The translations under genes and the position numbers were made by a program. Shown here piece by piece: positions 30,998 through 40,041 of a stretch of 64,000 nucleotides of DNA. The DNA is taken from contig NZ_ML142848.1 in NCBI RefSeq assembly GCF_004138485.1, positions 966,640 through 1,030,639 of the forward strand, read 5' to 3'. A model generated the notes under the pieces. That model was not told the origin of the DNA. It searched no databases and saw nothing but the letters and a program-made list of their open reading frames with translations. Every line of letters starts with the position of its first letter. Positions within the stretch are counted from its first letter, which is position 1. This DNA is from Peristeroidobacter soli (GTDB taxonomy: Bacteria; Pseudomonadota; Gammaproteobacteria; Steroidobacterales; Steroidobacteraceae).

Positions 30998-33361
30998 ATG
31001 GCCAATGACGAAGGCGAGGTCCTGCGCTGGTTCGAGCGTGCTCTGGAGCGGCCCGCCGCCGAACGCTACGACTGGTTGGTGGATCAACATCTGCCGGACT
31101 GGCTGCGCCGGCGAGTGGAACGTTTGCTCGAAGCCGATGCCGAGATCGACAGCCAGTTCCTGGAACCCACCCCGGCGTGGCCGGACTACGGCGCATTCCC
31201 GCAAATAGGCGAATGCCTCGGCAACTACGAGTTGGTGCGACAACTGGACGCCGGCGGCATGGGCGTCGTCTTTCTGGCGCGGCGCGCCGACGCTACTTTC
31301 GAGCAGCAGGTCGCCATCAAGGTGATCCGCCCCCTGCACCTGGAGAGCGCGCCCGCCCTCCGCCGGCGCCTGATCGAACGCTTCGAGAATGAGCGCGCCC
31401 TGCTCGCCCGCCTCGATCATCGCAATGTGGCGCGCATTCTGGACGGCGGCAGTACCCGCTCGGGCATGCCCTACCTGGTGATGGAATATGTCGACGGCCC
31501 TTCGCTGATCGAGTACTGCGACCGCAATCGTCTGGACGTGCGCGCGCGGGTCGCCCTGTTTCGTAAAGTGTGCGAAGGCGTGCAGGACGCTCATCGACAC
31601 CTCATCGTGCATCGTGACCTCAAGCCGGAGAACATCCTGGTCGGCGCCGACGACGAACCGCGCCTGCTGGACTTCGGTATCGCGCGCACGCTGGAGAAGC
31701 AGGATCGGGATTTCAGCGGCGTGACTCACCTGACGGCCATGACCCCGGCTTACGCCAGCCCCGAGCAAGTCCGGCGACAGCCGCTGACCACCAGTTCCGA
31801 CGTCTATTCGCTGGGCGTCGTGCTGTATCAGTTGCTCTCGGGAAAGCGCCCGTACGAGCTCGCCGAGCTCACACCGACGCAAGTCGAGCAGGTCGTCTGC
31901 TACAGCACGCACGAACCTCTGAGGAAATCTCTGCGACAGGCGCCACTGTCCGAAGCGGAGCGGGATACGCGTGCCGCTCAGCTATCGACGGATCTCGATC
32001 GCATCGTGGCCAAGGCCATGCATCGCGACCCCGAACGTCGCTACGCGTCGGCGCGCGAGCTGGCGGACGATCTGCAGCGTTATCTCAGCGGCCGGCCGGT
32101 GGCCGCGCATCCAGATTCCATGTGGTATCGAGCACGCAAGTTCGTCGGCCGCCATCGCGTCGGCAGCGCGGCAGCGGTGGTCGCGACGCTCTCGGTTCTC
32201 ACAGCGACGGGGATTGCGTGGTGGCAAGCCGACGCGGCCCGCCGCGCCGCCGCCGATACCCGGCTGATCAACCAGTTTCTGCTCGATGTGCTGCAGATGT
32301 CGGACCCCTTCGACGCCGGCAGCGAACTGACGCTGAGCCGGGCGTTGGATCAGGCGGCCTCCGGCATCGACGAGCGCTTCGCCGGTCGGCCCGACCTGAG
32401 CGCCGAGATTCGATTCGGTATCGGCTACAGCATGCTCAGCCGCTATCGGCTCGAGGCCGCCGAGCGACAGCTGACGCAGGCATTGGAGGAGAGCCTGGCG
32501 CAATTCGGGCCCGAGGACATTCGAACGTTGCGCGTACTCGACGGCATCGCGGGTCTGCGGCAGGAACAAGGCCGCATCGACGAAGCTCGGACAGCTTACG
32601 AACGAGTCATCGCCACCGTCGAGGCCACGCATCAGACCGGCGATCCGTTGTATGTGACGCTGCTCGGCAATCTCGGCAACCTGCATCTGGTCCAGGAACA
32701 ATATCCGGAGGCCGAGCGCTGGCTGCTGCGCGCGCAAGCAGCCATCGACCAACGCAACGACGGCCTGACACTGGATCGCGCCAATCTCTACAACAATCTC
32801 GCACACGTTACGCACGGAATGGAAGACTACGAGCGTGCGGAGGCGTTCTACGTCCGCGCGCAAGCAATGTATGAGCAGTTGTTTCCCAATGGCAACCCGG
32901 ACCTGGCGAGCCTGCTCAACAACCACGCACTGCTCGCGGAAGATCGAGGTCGCACGGCAGAGGCACTGAGCCTGCATCGTCGTTCGCTCGAGGTGCGTCG
33001 TCGCGTGTTCGGCAGCGAACATCCGATGGTCGTGGTCGCGCTCGCCAATGTGGCGCGCAACTCGACCAAGATCGATCCGCCGCAATCGCTCGCCATGGCG
33101 CAGGAGGCCGCCGACATGGCAGATCGCGTCTACACCGAGCCGGCGAGCCGCCATGCGTCGGTTTATGCAACGCTGGCCGAAGCGCGATTGGCAACGAGCG
33201 ACCTGGATGGCGCGGTCGAAGCGCTCACGCACGCCATAGCGCTACTGGAAAAAGTAACGGCCCCTCCCCCCAGCGTGGGACGCTATCTGGAACGCGTGCG
33301 CGTGGCGCTGTGCGAGCAGCATCGCACGGCCCGCATTTGCGCTATCGAGCAAACGCACTGA
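30998..33361 (+). CDS. Transmembrane Ser/Thr protein kinase with TPR repeats
   Basis: A 787-residue kinase divergent from the ECF sigma gene. An N-terminal helical segment (about 1-60) precedes the kinase domain (about 76-365), with DAGGMG 84-89, Lys108, HRD 205-207, DFG 225-227 and YASPEQ. One membrane segment is at about 388-408. The rest is a run of TPR-like repeats (for example AEAFYVRAQAMYEQLFPNGN and neighbours), probably periplasmic. I choose ATG 30998; ATG 30938 also opens the frame but would overlap the sigma gene. It is likely to phosphorylate and activate the ECF sigma factor, as in the ECF43/PknS pairs of Xanthomonas. Confidence 0.9.
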   Translation: MANDEGEVLRWFERALERPAAERYDWLVDQHLPDWLRRRVERLLEADAEIDSQFLEPTPAWPDYGAFPQIGECLGNYELVRQLDAGGMGVVFLARRADATFEQQVAIKVIRPLHLESAPALRRRLIERFENERALLARLDHRNVARILDGGSTRSGMPYLVMEYVDGPSLIEYCDRNRLDVRARVALFRKVCEGVQDAHRHLIVHRDLKPENILVGADDEPRLLDFGIARTLEKQDRDFSGVTHLTAMTPAYASPEQVRRQPLTTSSDVYSLGVVLYQLLSGKRPYELAELTPTQVEQVVCYSTHEPLRKSLRQAPLSEAERDTRAAQLSTDLDRIVAKAMHRDPERRYASARELADDLQRYLSGRPVAAHPDSMWYRARKFVGRHRVGSAAAVVATLSVLTATGIAWWQADAARRAAADTRLINQFLLDVLQMSDPFDAGSELTLSRALDQAASGIDERFAGRPDLSAEIRFGIGYSMLSRYRLEAAERQLTQALEESLAQFGPEDIRTLRVLDGIAGLRQEQGRIDEARTAYERVIATVEATHQTGDPLYVTLLGNLGNLHLVQEQYPEAERWLLRAQAAIDQRNDGLTLDRANLYNNLAHVTHGMEDYERAEAFYVRAQAMYEQLFPNGNPDLASLLNNHALLAEDRGRTAEALSLHRRSLEVRRRVFGSEHPMVVVALANVARNSTKIDPPQSLAMAQEAADMADRVYTEPASRHASVYATLAEARLATSDLDGAVEALTHAIALLEKVTAPPPSVGRYLERVRVALCEQHRTARICAIEQTH

Positions 33362-33370
33362 CGATTGTCG

Positions 33371-33396
33371 GTCGGGCACCCGCAGGGGTGCCCGAC
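33371..33396. terminator. Bidirectional hairpin between convergent genes
   Basis: GTCGGGCACCC (33371-33381), loop GCAG, GGGTGCCCGAC (33386-33396): a perfect 11-bp stem located between the kinase stop (33361) and the TonB-receptor stop (33413). No T runs flank it, but position and stability suit a shared terminator. Confidence 0.65.
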
Positions 33397-33412
33397 CTCG
33401 CCTCCCACGGCG

Positions 33413-35725
33413 TTAGAAGTTGACGCGCGCGCCGACGCCAATCGTACGAGGACGCAGCGTGGTCGCCGACGACTCGCCTGAGGTGCGGGAGAAGTCCAGA
33501 TAGGGCGACTCGTCGAGCAGGTTGTTGACGAACAGCCGGTACTGCCAGTCGCCGCGGAAGATCGTGAAGTTGAGATTCACGATGTCGTACGAGCCCTGGA
33601 TCTGCGTGATGTTGGGCACATTCGCCGACGTGCCGTTCGGATACGACACCAGCATGGTCGTATCGAACTGACGCAGGCTCGAATCGCGATATTGATACTC
33701 GGCGCGAATCGTCGCATCCATGGTCTCGCTCAACCGGAACTTGTAATCGCCGTACAGGTTGCCCATCCACTCCGGCGTGTCGAGCACGGACTGACCGACC
33801 TGCGCCGAAACGCCAGGCGCGGATTCAGTGATCTCAGCATCTGTGTAGCTCGCAGTACCGCCGATCGTCAGCGCATCGGTCACCGCAGCTTCGATCGCAA
33901 GTTCCGCGCCCTTGATCTCCGCCGCGCCAACGTTACCGACGAATTGGAATCCGCACGTCGGCAAGTTCACCTGCTGCTGAATCTTGCTCCAGTCCGTGTA
34001 ATACACCGCCGCGTTCACCGTCGCGCGACGATCGAGCACCTGATTCTTGCTGCCGACTTCATACGTCCACAACGTATCCGGCCGATAGCTGTCCGGCACG
34101 CGATCGATACCGAGACGCTCGAAGTCCGGCGCGCACAACGGGCTGTTGGTGTTGAAACGATTCGGTCCGCCCTGACGGAAGCCCTTGCTCGCCGTCGTGT
34201 AGAGCAGATTGTCCGGCGTGGCCCGCCAGGTGAGCGAGACTTTCGGTGTCAGGCCGTCTTCGCTGCTCTTCTTGTTGTCGACGGTGCTGGCGCCGCCGTT
34301 GAAGATGCCGTCGAACTCGGCGTTGACCGTCTGATCCTGGTCGAAGTAGCGCAGGCCGACCGTCAGGTCCAGGTTGGAAAGAATCTCGAACGTGAGCTCG
34401 CCGAACGCGGCGAACTGTTTGCTGTCGGTGCGCTGATCGCCGAAGTAAGTGACATCGGTACCCAAACCGAACGGCACGCCGGCCCCCACCGTGGTCACGA
34501 CCTGCAACAGCTCATCTTCCTGATCGGCGTAGTACAAGCCGCCCACCCACTGCAGACGGCCGCCGATCGCTTCACCCGACAGGCGCAATTCCTGCGTGAA
34601 CGTCTTGGTGGTCGTATCGGAAGTGTTGTAAGAGTCGTACGGGAAGAACGCGCCCGCCAGGTTGCCGATGAACAGCGAGTAGTCGCGATCCCAATTCACG
34701 TCGCGATCGACATAGGCACTGATCGAGGTGAGGGTCGCGCCGCCGAAGTCATTGGTGATCGTGAGGCTGTAGATGCCCACGTCGTCCTTGGTCGGCTGGG
34801 CAAAGCGATACGACGCCCGATATTCCGGCAGGTTGGTGAAGAAAGTGTCCGTACCGTCCTTGTCGCTTTTCTGGAAGAACACCGCCGGCACGATGGTCAA
34901 CGTATCCGTCGGCGTGTACTTCGCGGACAGGCGCACTGAAAGCAAGTCGCGCTCGTTGCTATCGTCCTGACGGAAATTGCTCAACGTCGAGTAACGGGTC
35001 GGCTGGATCGCCGCGGGCGGGTTGGTCGTGCTGCGCGTCCAGACTTCAGTATCGCCGTTGGGAACGTTGTCGACGTAGCCGCCGGTCTTGCGATAAGACA
35101 CGCCACCGCGCACCGCCAGCTTCTCCGCGACGAGCGGAATGTTTGCGACGCCTTCGGCTTCATAAGAAATATCGCCACCGCGCGTGCTCGACATGCCAGC
35201 CGCTGTGGAGAACGACGTCTTATCGATCTCAGCCTGACGGCTCACGTACTTGATGGCGCCGCCCATGGCACTGCCACCGTACAACGTGCCCTGCGGCCCC
35301 TTCAGAACTTCGACCCGTTCGAAGTCGAAGAACGCCGGATCGATGGCGCCCGCGAAGCCGGTGGAGATGGACACGAGCGAAATGTCGTCGAGATACACGC
35401 CCACCGTCGGGCTCGACGCCTCGGTGCTGATGCCACGAATCGCGTAGCGGCTCTGGCCGGGCTCGGTGCCGGCGAAAGAAACACCTGGCACGCTGCGTAA
35501 CAAGTCCTGGAATTGCGTGATGCCCTGCTGTTCCAGCTGCACGCCCGAGACCGCAGTGACCGCCATCGGCACCTCCTGCAGTTTCTGTTCGCGCTTCTGA
35601 GCGGTGACGACGATTTCCTCCAGCCCTTCTCCGGCAGCGCTTTCCTGAGCGAAAGCGTGCAACGGAATCGTGCTGGCAAGGACCGCCGCGCTCATCGCGG
35701 CGGCAAGATGAGTTCGGTTGTTCAC
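33413..35725 (-). CDS. TonB-dependent outer-membrane receptor
   Basis: A 770-residue outer-membrane transporter. Signal peptide about 1-26 (ending HAFAQ), TonB box EEIVVTAQKR at about 36-45, plug domain (about 50-165, with VPGVSFAG and RYAIRGISTE) and a 22-strand barrel ending in the typical C-terminal Phe (ARVNF). The ligand cannot be read from sequence. It is the last gene of the block AraC / PQQ dehydrogenase / GlcG-like / amidohydrolase / receptor; this suggests import of an organic substrate rather than iron. The start is GTG 35725 with GAGG upstream; it lies 25 bases after the amidohydrolase. Confidence 0.92.
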   Translation of the reverse strand: MNNRTHLAAAMSAAVLASTIPLHAFAQESAAGEGLEEIVVTAQKREQKLQEVPMAVTAVSGVQLEQQGITQFQDLLRSVPGVSFAGTEPGQSRYAIRGISTEASSPTVGVYLDDISLVSISTGFAGAIDPAFFDFERVEVLKGPQGTLYGGSAMGGAIKYVSRQAEIDKTSFSTAAGMSSTRGGDISYEAEGVANIPLVAEKLAVRGGVSYRKTGGYVDNVPNGDTEVWTRSTTNPPAAIQPTRYSTLSNFRQDDSNERDLLSVRLSAKYTPTDTLTIVPAVFFQKSDKDGTDTFFTNLPEYRASYRFAQPTKDDVGIYSLTITNDFGGATLTSISAYVDRDVNWDRDYSLFIGNLAGAFFPYDSYNTSDTTTKTFTQELRLSGEAIGGRLQWVGGLYYADQEDELLQVVTTVGAGVPFGLGTDVTYFGDQRTDSKQFAAFGELTFEILSNLDLTVGLRYFDQDQTVNAEFDGIFNGGASTVDNKKSSEDGLTPKVSLTWRATPDNLLYTTASKGFRQGGPNRFNTNSPLCAPDFERLGIDRVPDSYRPDTLWTYEVGSKNQVLDRRATVNAAVYYTDWSKIQQQVNLPTCGFQFVGNVGAAEIKGAELAIEAAVTDALTIGGTASYTDAEITESAPGVSAQVGQSVLDTPEWMGNLYGDYKFRLSETMDATIRAEYQYRDSSLRQFDTTMLVSYPNGTSANVPNITQIQGSYDIVNLNFTIFRGDWQYRLFVNNLLDESPYLDFSRTSGESSATTLRPRTIGVGARVNF

Positions 35726-35750
35726 TGGCGATGACCTCGGGATGGATTTA

Positions 35751-37085
35751 TCAGAATGCGACGGGGTTGCCGTCTGCCTTATAGGTGCGTCCCTGCTTCA
35801 TCACGAACGAAATCCGCTCGAGCAGGCGAATGTCGGTGAGCGGGTCGCCTTGCACGGCGACAATGTCCGCGAAATGACCGGGCTGCAGCGTGCCGATGTC
35901 CTTGCTGCGATCGAGCAGATCGGCCGCGTTCTGGGTAGCCGCGCGAATCGCTTCGAACGGCGGCACGCCCGCCTCCACCATGTAGCCGAACTCGCGAGCA
36001 TTGCGACCGTGCGGATACACACCGGAGTCCGTGCCGAATGCGATCGGCACACCGGCCTTCCAGGCGCGGCCGAGTGCGGCCACCATGAGCGGGCCGATCT
36101 CGAGTGCTTTGGCCTGCACGGACGGAGGGAAGAAACCGGGCGTCTTCGCGGCCTCAGCAACAGACGCGCCGGCGATAACAGTAGGAACCAGGTAGACGTG
36201 ATTCTTCTTCATGAGCGCGTACGTCTTCGGCGTGAGATACGTGCCGTGCTCGACTGAAGAAACACCCGCTGACACCGCGATATATGCACCCTCATCGCCG
36301 TGCGCGTGGGCCGCCACTTTCAAGCCGTGACTCTTCGCGGTCTCGACAATCGCCTGCAACTCGGGCGATGTGAACTGCGGGCCTGAGCCGTGATCGGCAA
36401 CTGACATCACACCGCCGGTTGCCGTGACCTTGATGACATCCGCGCCGCGCTTGATGGCGATCCGCGTGCCGCGAATGGCGCTGTCGACACCGTCGACGAC
36501 GCCGTCGGCTTCCGTCGGATGGAACAACTCTTCCCGATATCCCGCGGACGGATCACCATGGCCGCCCGAAATCGACAACAAATTCGTGGCAACGAGCATG
36601 CGAGGTCCCGGCACGTCGCCGCGCTCGATGGCGTTCTTGAGCGCGACATCGACCAGATGCTGACCGCCAAGATCTCGCACCGTCGTGAAGCCGGTCATCA
36701 GCACGGTCTTCGCGTTACGCGCGGCTTTGTAAGCAATGTCACCGTCGGTGTCGACGAACTTGCTCAGATAGGCGCCCTTGCCAAATTCCATCGTGAGGTG
36801 GGTATGGCTGTCGATGAAGCCGGGCAGGCAGGTGGCCTTACGCAGATCGATCGTCTGCGCGCCGGCCGGTGCGGCTGTGAAGCCGCTGTCGACGCGGACC
36901 ACGCGGCCTTGTTCGATGACGATGGAACGTTCGGATAGAGGTTGAGCCGACGCGGCCGGATCGATGAGCGTGCCGCAATGGACAACGATGCTCGAAGCCG
37001 GCTCGGCTGCGTGCGCGACGCCGCCAATCAACAAGCCAATAGCGGCACGAACCAGCAAGGAAAGAGGACGGATGGGTTGGCTCAT
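35751..37085 (-). CDS. Exported amidohydrolase (imidazolonepropionase/prolidase-like)
   Basis: A 444-residue metal-dependent hydrolase with a signal peptide (about 1-26, VAHAA). Amidohydrolase-fold ligands are visible: HTH 94-96, the carboxylated Lys219 in VIKVTATGG, His260/His262 in AHAHG, His280 in VEHGT and Asp353 in GTDSG. A binuclear zinc site is therefore expected. Relatives cleave Xaa-Pro dipeptides or other amide and lactam bonds; the true substrate is unknown. It lies in a co-directional block with the PQQ dehydrogenase and TonB receptor, and all are exported, which fits a periplasmic breakdown pathway. Confidence 0.9.
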   Translation of the reverse strand: MSQPIRPLSLLVRAAIGLLIGGVAHAAEPASSIVVHCGTLIDPAASAQPLSERSIVIEQGRVVRVDSGFTAAPAGAQTIDLRKATCLPGFIDSHTHLTMEFGKGAYLSKFVDTDGDIAYKAARNAKTVLMTGFTTVRDLGGQHLVDVALKNAIERGDVPGPRMLVATNLLSISGGHGDPSAGYREELFHPTEADGVVDGVDSAIRGTRIAIKRGADVIKVTATGGVMSVADHGSGPQFTSPELQAIVETAKSHGLKVAAHAHGDEGAYIAVSAGVSSVEHGTYLTPKTYALMKKNHVYLVPTVIAGASVAEAAKTPGFFPPSVQAKALEIGPLMVAALGRAWKAGVPIAFGTDSGVYPHGRNAREFGYMVEAGVPPFEAIRAATQNAADLLDRSKDIGTLQPGHFADIVAVQGDPLTDIRLLERISFVMKQGRTYKADGNPVAF

Positions 37086-37113
37086 GAATCTCTCAACGAT
37101 AGCCCGCAGGCCC

Positions 37114-37587
37114 TCAGCTCTTCGCCTTCAACGCTTCGACGGCACTATTCGCGCACGCGGCGTCTTGATCCGGATGTCCGCCCGACACCCCCACTGCGCC
37201 CGCAACCGCTTCAGCGCTGCGAGCGAACGGCACGCCGCCTGGAATCGACGTCAGCTCCATGGTGATGAACGCATCGCGCGTGCCCGCATCACCTTGCACG
37301 ATCGGCGACAGCACCGCCGTCGGCGCTCGCGTGCGAATCGACGTCCGTGCTTTGAGCAACGCTGCGTCGACGGCCACGGGCATCGCCCCGTCCTGTCGCT
37401 TCGATGCGATCAACGCGCCGCTCGCGTCCACGACGACCACGCTCACCGGCGGCATTTTGTTAGCAGCGGCGTATGCGAAGCAGCTGGCGATCATTCTCTC
37501 GGCCGAAGCAAGTGCGGAATCGGCGGCGAGTGCGGAGGGCCCGGCGCACAACACGCAGGCAGCCAGTAACGTTCTCAGGCGTGACAT
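37114..37587 (-). CDS. Exported GlcG/HbpS-like (DUF336) protein
   Basis: A 157-residue protein with a signal peptide (about 1-22, SALAA) and a complete GlcG/HbpS domain: ASAERMIASCFAYAAANKMP, VSVVVVDASGALIASKRQDG and the C-terminal GGVPFARSAEAVAGAVGVSG. The family binds heme or small ligands in some members and is often found beside oxidoreductases. Its ATG shares a base with the stop of the PQQ dehydrogenase (TGATG at 37585-37589), so the two are coupled; it may assist that quinohemoprotein. Confidence 0.88.
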   Translation of the reverse strand: MSRLRTLLAACVLCAGPSALAADSALASAERMIASCFAYAAANKMPPVSVVVVDASGALIASKRQDGAMPVAVDAALLKARTSIRTRAPTAVLSPIVQGDAGTRDAFITMELTSIPGGVPFARSAEAVAGAVGVSGGHPDQDAACANSAVEALKAKS

Positions 37588-39875
37588 CAGTGGGCAGCTC
37601 CAGTGGAAGCGGTAGCCGGCGAATGACCCGGCGCAGACTTGGAAGAATTGGGCAGCTCAGGTGCAGTAGCCGGCACGTGAGGCGCGGTCTGCGGCGCATG
37701 GGGCGCAGACTGAGGAGCGTTCTGCTCCTCATACGCGCTCCACGCCGAGTCGACGAGGGCCGCGCGAATCTGCTGAGCCTGCGCGGACGTGAGCAAGTTC
37801 GCGAACGAACCCATGCCTTTGGAAGCGCGCACGCCCTTCAACACGATGTCTTCGAATTCCTGGTGAGTCTGCGCACTCATCCAGCGCAGATCGGGAATCG
37901 CGCCCGGGCCTTCGTTCGCATGACAACGCGCACAGTTGCGCTTCAACAATTCGTTGCCGGTCTCGATGTCCGCAGCCGAACCGAAACGCTCCACCGACGG
38001 GCGCGGAACAGAAGAAACATGCTCCTTCTCGGCCGGCTTCGGCACCGGGCCGCCGTCGATCTTGAATGTCACGATGCGCCCGGCATTGCCATAGCGTTCG
38101 GCAGCAGTGCCGACGGGATGCACACCACCGAGCGCGCCACCGTAGCCGGCCATCACCGAAACGTACTGAACGCCGTCGAGCTCATAAGTCATCGGCGCAG
38201 CCATGATGCTGGTGCCGATGTCGATGGCCGCGAGCGGATGACCATCGGTCGCGCGATAGACGTGCAGCGCGCCGGTCGACTGGCCCTGGAACACCAGATT
38301 GCCCGACGTGGTCATCACGCCGCCGCCATTCCAGATCGCGTTCATCTGGCCCACCCACTGGCCGGACGTTTCAACTTCCCACACGACTTTGTTTGCTACC
38401 GGATCCCAGGCGCGCAGGAAGCCGCGAATGGTCGTGTCGGGCTGGCCTTTGCCCAGCTCGGACAACGGCGGCAGATGTTTCGCCGCCGGCCCTTCCAATC
38501 CCCAATTGCCCGCGTGCGCCGCCGGGAACGCATACATCGCGCCGGCATTGGCGCCACCCTTGGCATAGACAAACGGCTCGGCAGGAATCCAGAACACCGC
38601 GCTCGCTTCCAGCGTCGGGATGTAAACCAGCCCCGTCTCCGGGTTGAACGCCATCGGATGCCAGTTGTGGCCGCCCGCGGGCGAAGGAAACACCAGCTTC
38701 GGACCGTTGCTGTAATCGGCCAGCCCCGTTTCGATGGCACGGCCGGTTTGCTGATCGACGCCGGACGCCCAATTCACCGGCACATAAGGCCTGGCGGAGA
38801 GCAGCTCGCCAGTCGCGCGATCGAGCACATAGAAAAAACCATTCTTCGGTGCCTGCATCAGCACCTGACGCGTCTGCTCGCCGATCTTCAGATCGGCAAG
38901 GATCATCTTCTGAGTGGCGGTGTAGTCCCACTGATCGCCGGGCGTGGTCTGGTAATGCCAGGCCATCCGGCCGGTCTTCGGATTGATCGCGAGAATCGAC
39001 GCAACGTACAGATTGTCGCCGCCGTTCGGGCTACGCAGCTTGCGCGGGTACAACGCGGAGTTGCCGACGCCCACGTACAGCAGATCGAGCTTGGCGTCGT
39101 AGGCCATGCCGTCCCAAACGGTGCCGCCGAGGCCGACATCAAAACGTGACTTGGGATCCCAGGTCTTCGCGGCCGCTTCCAGCTCGGGATGTTCGAACGG
39201 CCCGGTCGAGCTGCCCGGCACGGTATAGAAGCGCCACGCCAGCTCGCCGGAGCTCACCTTGTAGGCAGTGATGTAGCCGCGCGCATCGAGCTCGCCGCCT
39301 GAATTGCCGATGACGACGACATCACCCGCGACGTACGGCGAGCCAGTGACGGTGTAGCCGCGCTCGTGGTCGACGATCGTATCGGCCTGCCACAAGACTT
39401 TGCCGTCCTTGGCGTCGAGAGCCGACAACCGGCCGTCGATGGACGCCGTGAATACGCGCCCTTCCGCGAACGCGAGGCCGCGGCTGACGATGCCACAACA
39501 AACTTTGCTGGTGATGGAGTTGTCGACCTTTGGATCGAACACCCAGCGGCGTTGCCCGGTGCGTGCATCGACAGCGTGCACGAATCCCCACGGCGCGCTG
39601 GCATACATCACGCCGTCGACCACGACGGGCGTGGCTTCCTGGCCGTGCGTCGTTTCGAGATCGTAATGCCAGGCGAAGCCGAGCCGGCCGGCATTGGACT
39701 CGTCGATCTGCTTCAGCGGGGAATGATAAGTCTGGGCCTCGTCGTGGCCGCCGGTCAGCCAGCCGGCGTCCGCCGACGCCGATGCTTTCGGAGCCGCGGC
39801 CTCATGTTTGGAGCAGCCGGATGCCAGCAGGCCCAACACAGCCACGGCGGACCACGCACGCCACGCATTGCTCAC
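37587..39875 (-). CDS. PQQ-dependent quinohemoprotein alcohol dehydrogenase
   Basis: A 762-residue periplasmic lipoprotein (lipobox LASGC, Cys21) with an eight-bladed PQQ propeller and a C-terminal cytochrome c domain. Seen: the vicinal disulfide Cys126-Cys127, a catalytic Asp317 in QWDYTA, and heme motif CARCH at 648-652. The residue two after the catalytic Asp is Thr319, not the Asp that marks lanthanide-type enzymes, so a calcium enzyme is likely. After the heme domain is a ~44-residue Pro/Ala/Ser tail (about 719-762) with APQSAPHAPQTAPH repeats, unusual for the family. It oxidises an alcohol and passes electrons to the respiratory chain. PQQ synthesis genes are not in the window. Confidence 0.92.
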   Translation of the reverse strand: MSNAWRAWSAVAVLGLLASGCSKHEAAAPKASASADAGWLTGGHDEAQTYHSPLKQIDESNAGRLGFAWHYDLETTHGQEATPVVVDGVMYASAPWGFVHAVDARTGQRRWVFDPKVDNSITSKVCCGIVSRGLAFAEGRVFTASIDGRLSALDAKDGKVLWQADTIVDHERGYTVTGSPYVAGDVVVIGNSGGELDARGYITAYKVSSGELAWRFYTVPGSSTGPFEHPELEAAAKTWDPKSRFDVGLGGTVWDGMAYDAKLDLLYVGVGNSALYPRKLRSPNGGDNLYVASILAINPKTGRMAWHYQTTPGDQWDYTATQKMILADLKIGEQTRQVLMQAPKNGFFYVLDRATGELLSARPYVPVNWASGVDQQTGRAIETGLADYSNGPKLVFPSPAGGHNWHPMAFNPETGLVYIPTLEASAVFWIPAEPFVYAKGGANAGAMYAFPAAHAGNWGLEGPAAKHLPPLSELGKGQPDTTIRGFLRAWDPVANKVVWEVETSGQWVGQMNAIWNGGGVMTTSGNLVFQGQSTGALHVYRATDGHPLAAIDIGTSIMAAPMTYELDGVQYVSVMAGYGGALGGVHPVGTAAERYGNAGRIVTFKIDGGPVPKPAEKEHVSSVPRPSVERFGSAADIETGNELLKRNCARCHANEGPGAIPDLRWMSAQTHQEFEDIVLKGVRASKGMGSFANLLTSAQAQQIRAALVDSAWSAYEEQNAPQSAPHAPQTAPHVPATAPELPNSSKSAPGHSPATASTGAAH

Positions 39876-40041
39876 TAGCCGTTCTCCCGAATCGATCCCC
39901 AGTGACGGTGTTTTACGCGATGTCGGCCGGCCCGGCTTACGCGATCCTCACTAAGTCATTCGAGATCGTCACTATCGGGCGGTAGCTCGGAAAAGTCGCG
40001 CCTTTTGCCGGGCGTATCGAAAGGGCCTCGGCCGCTTTCGA

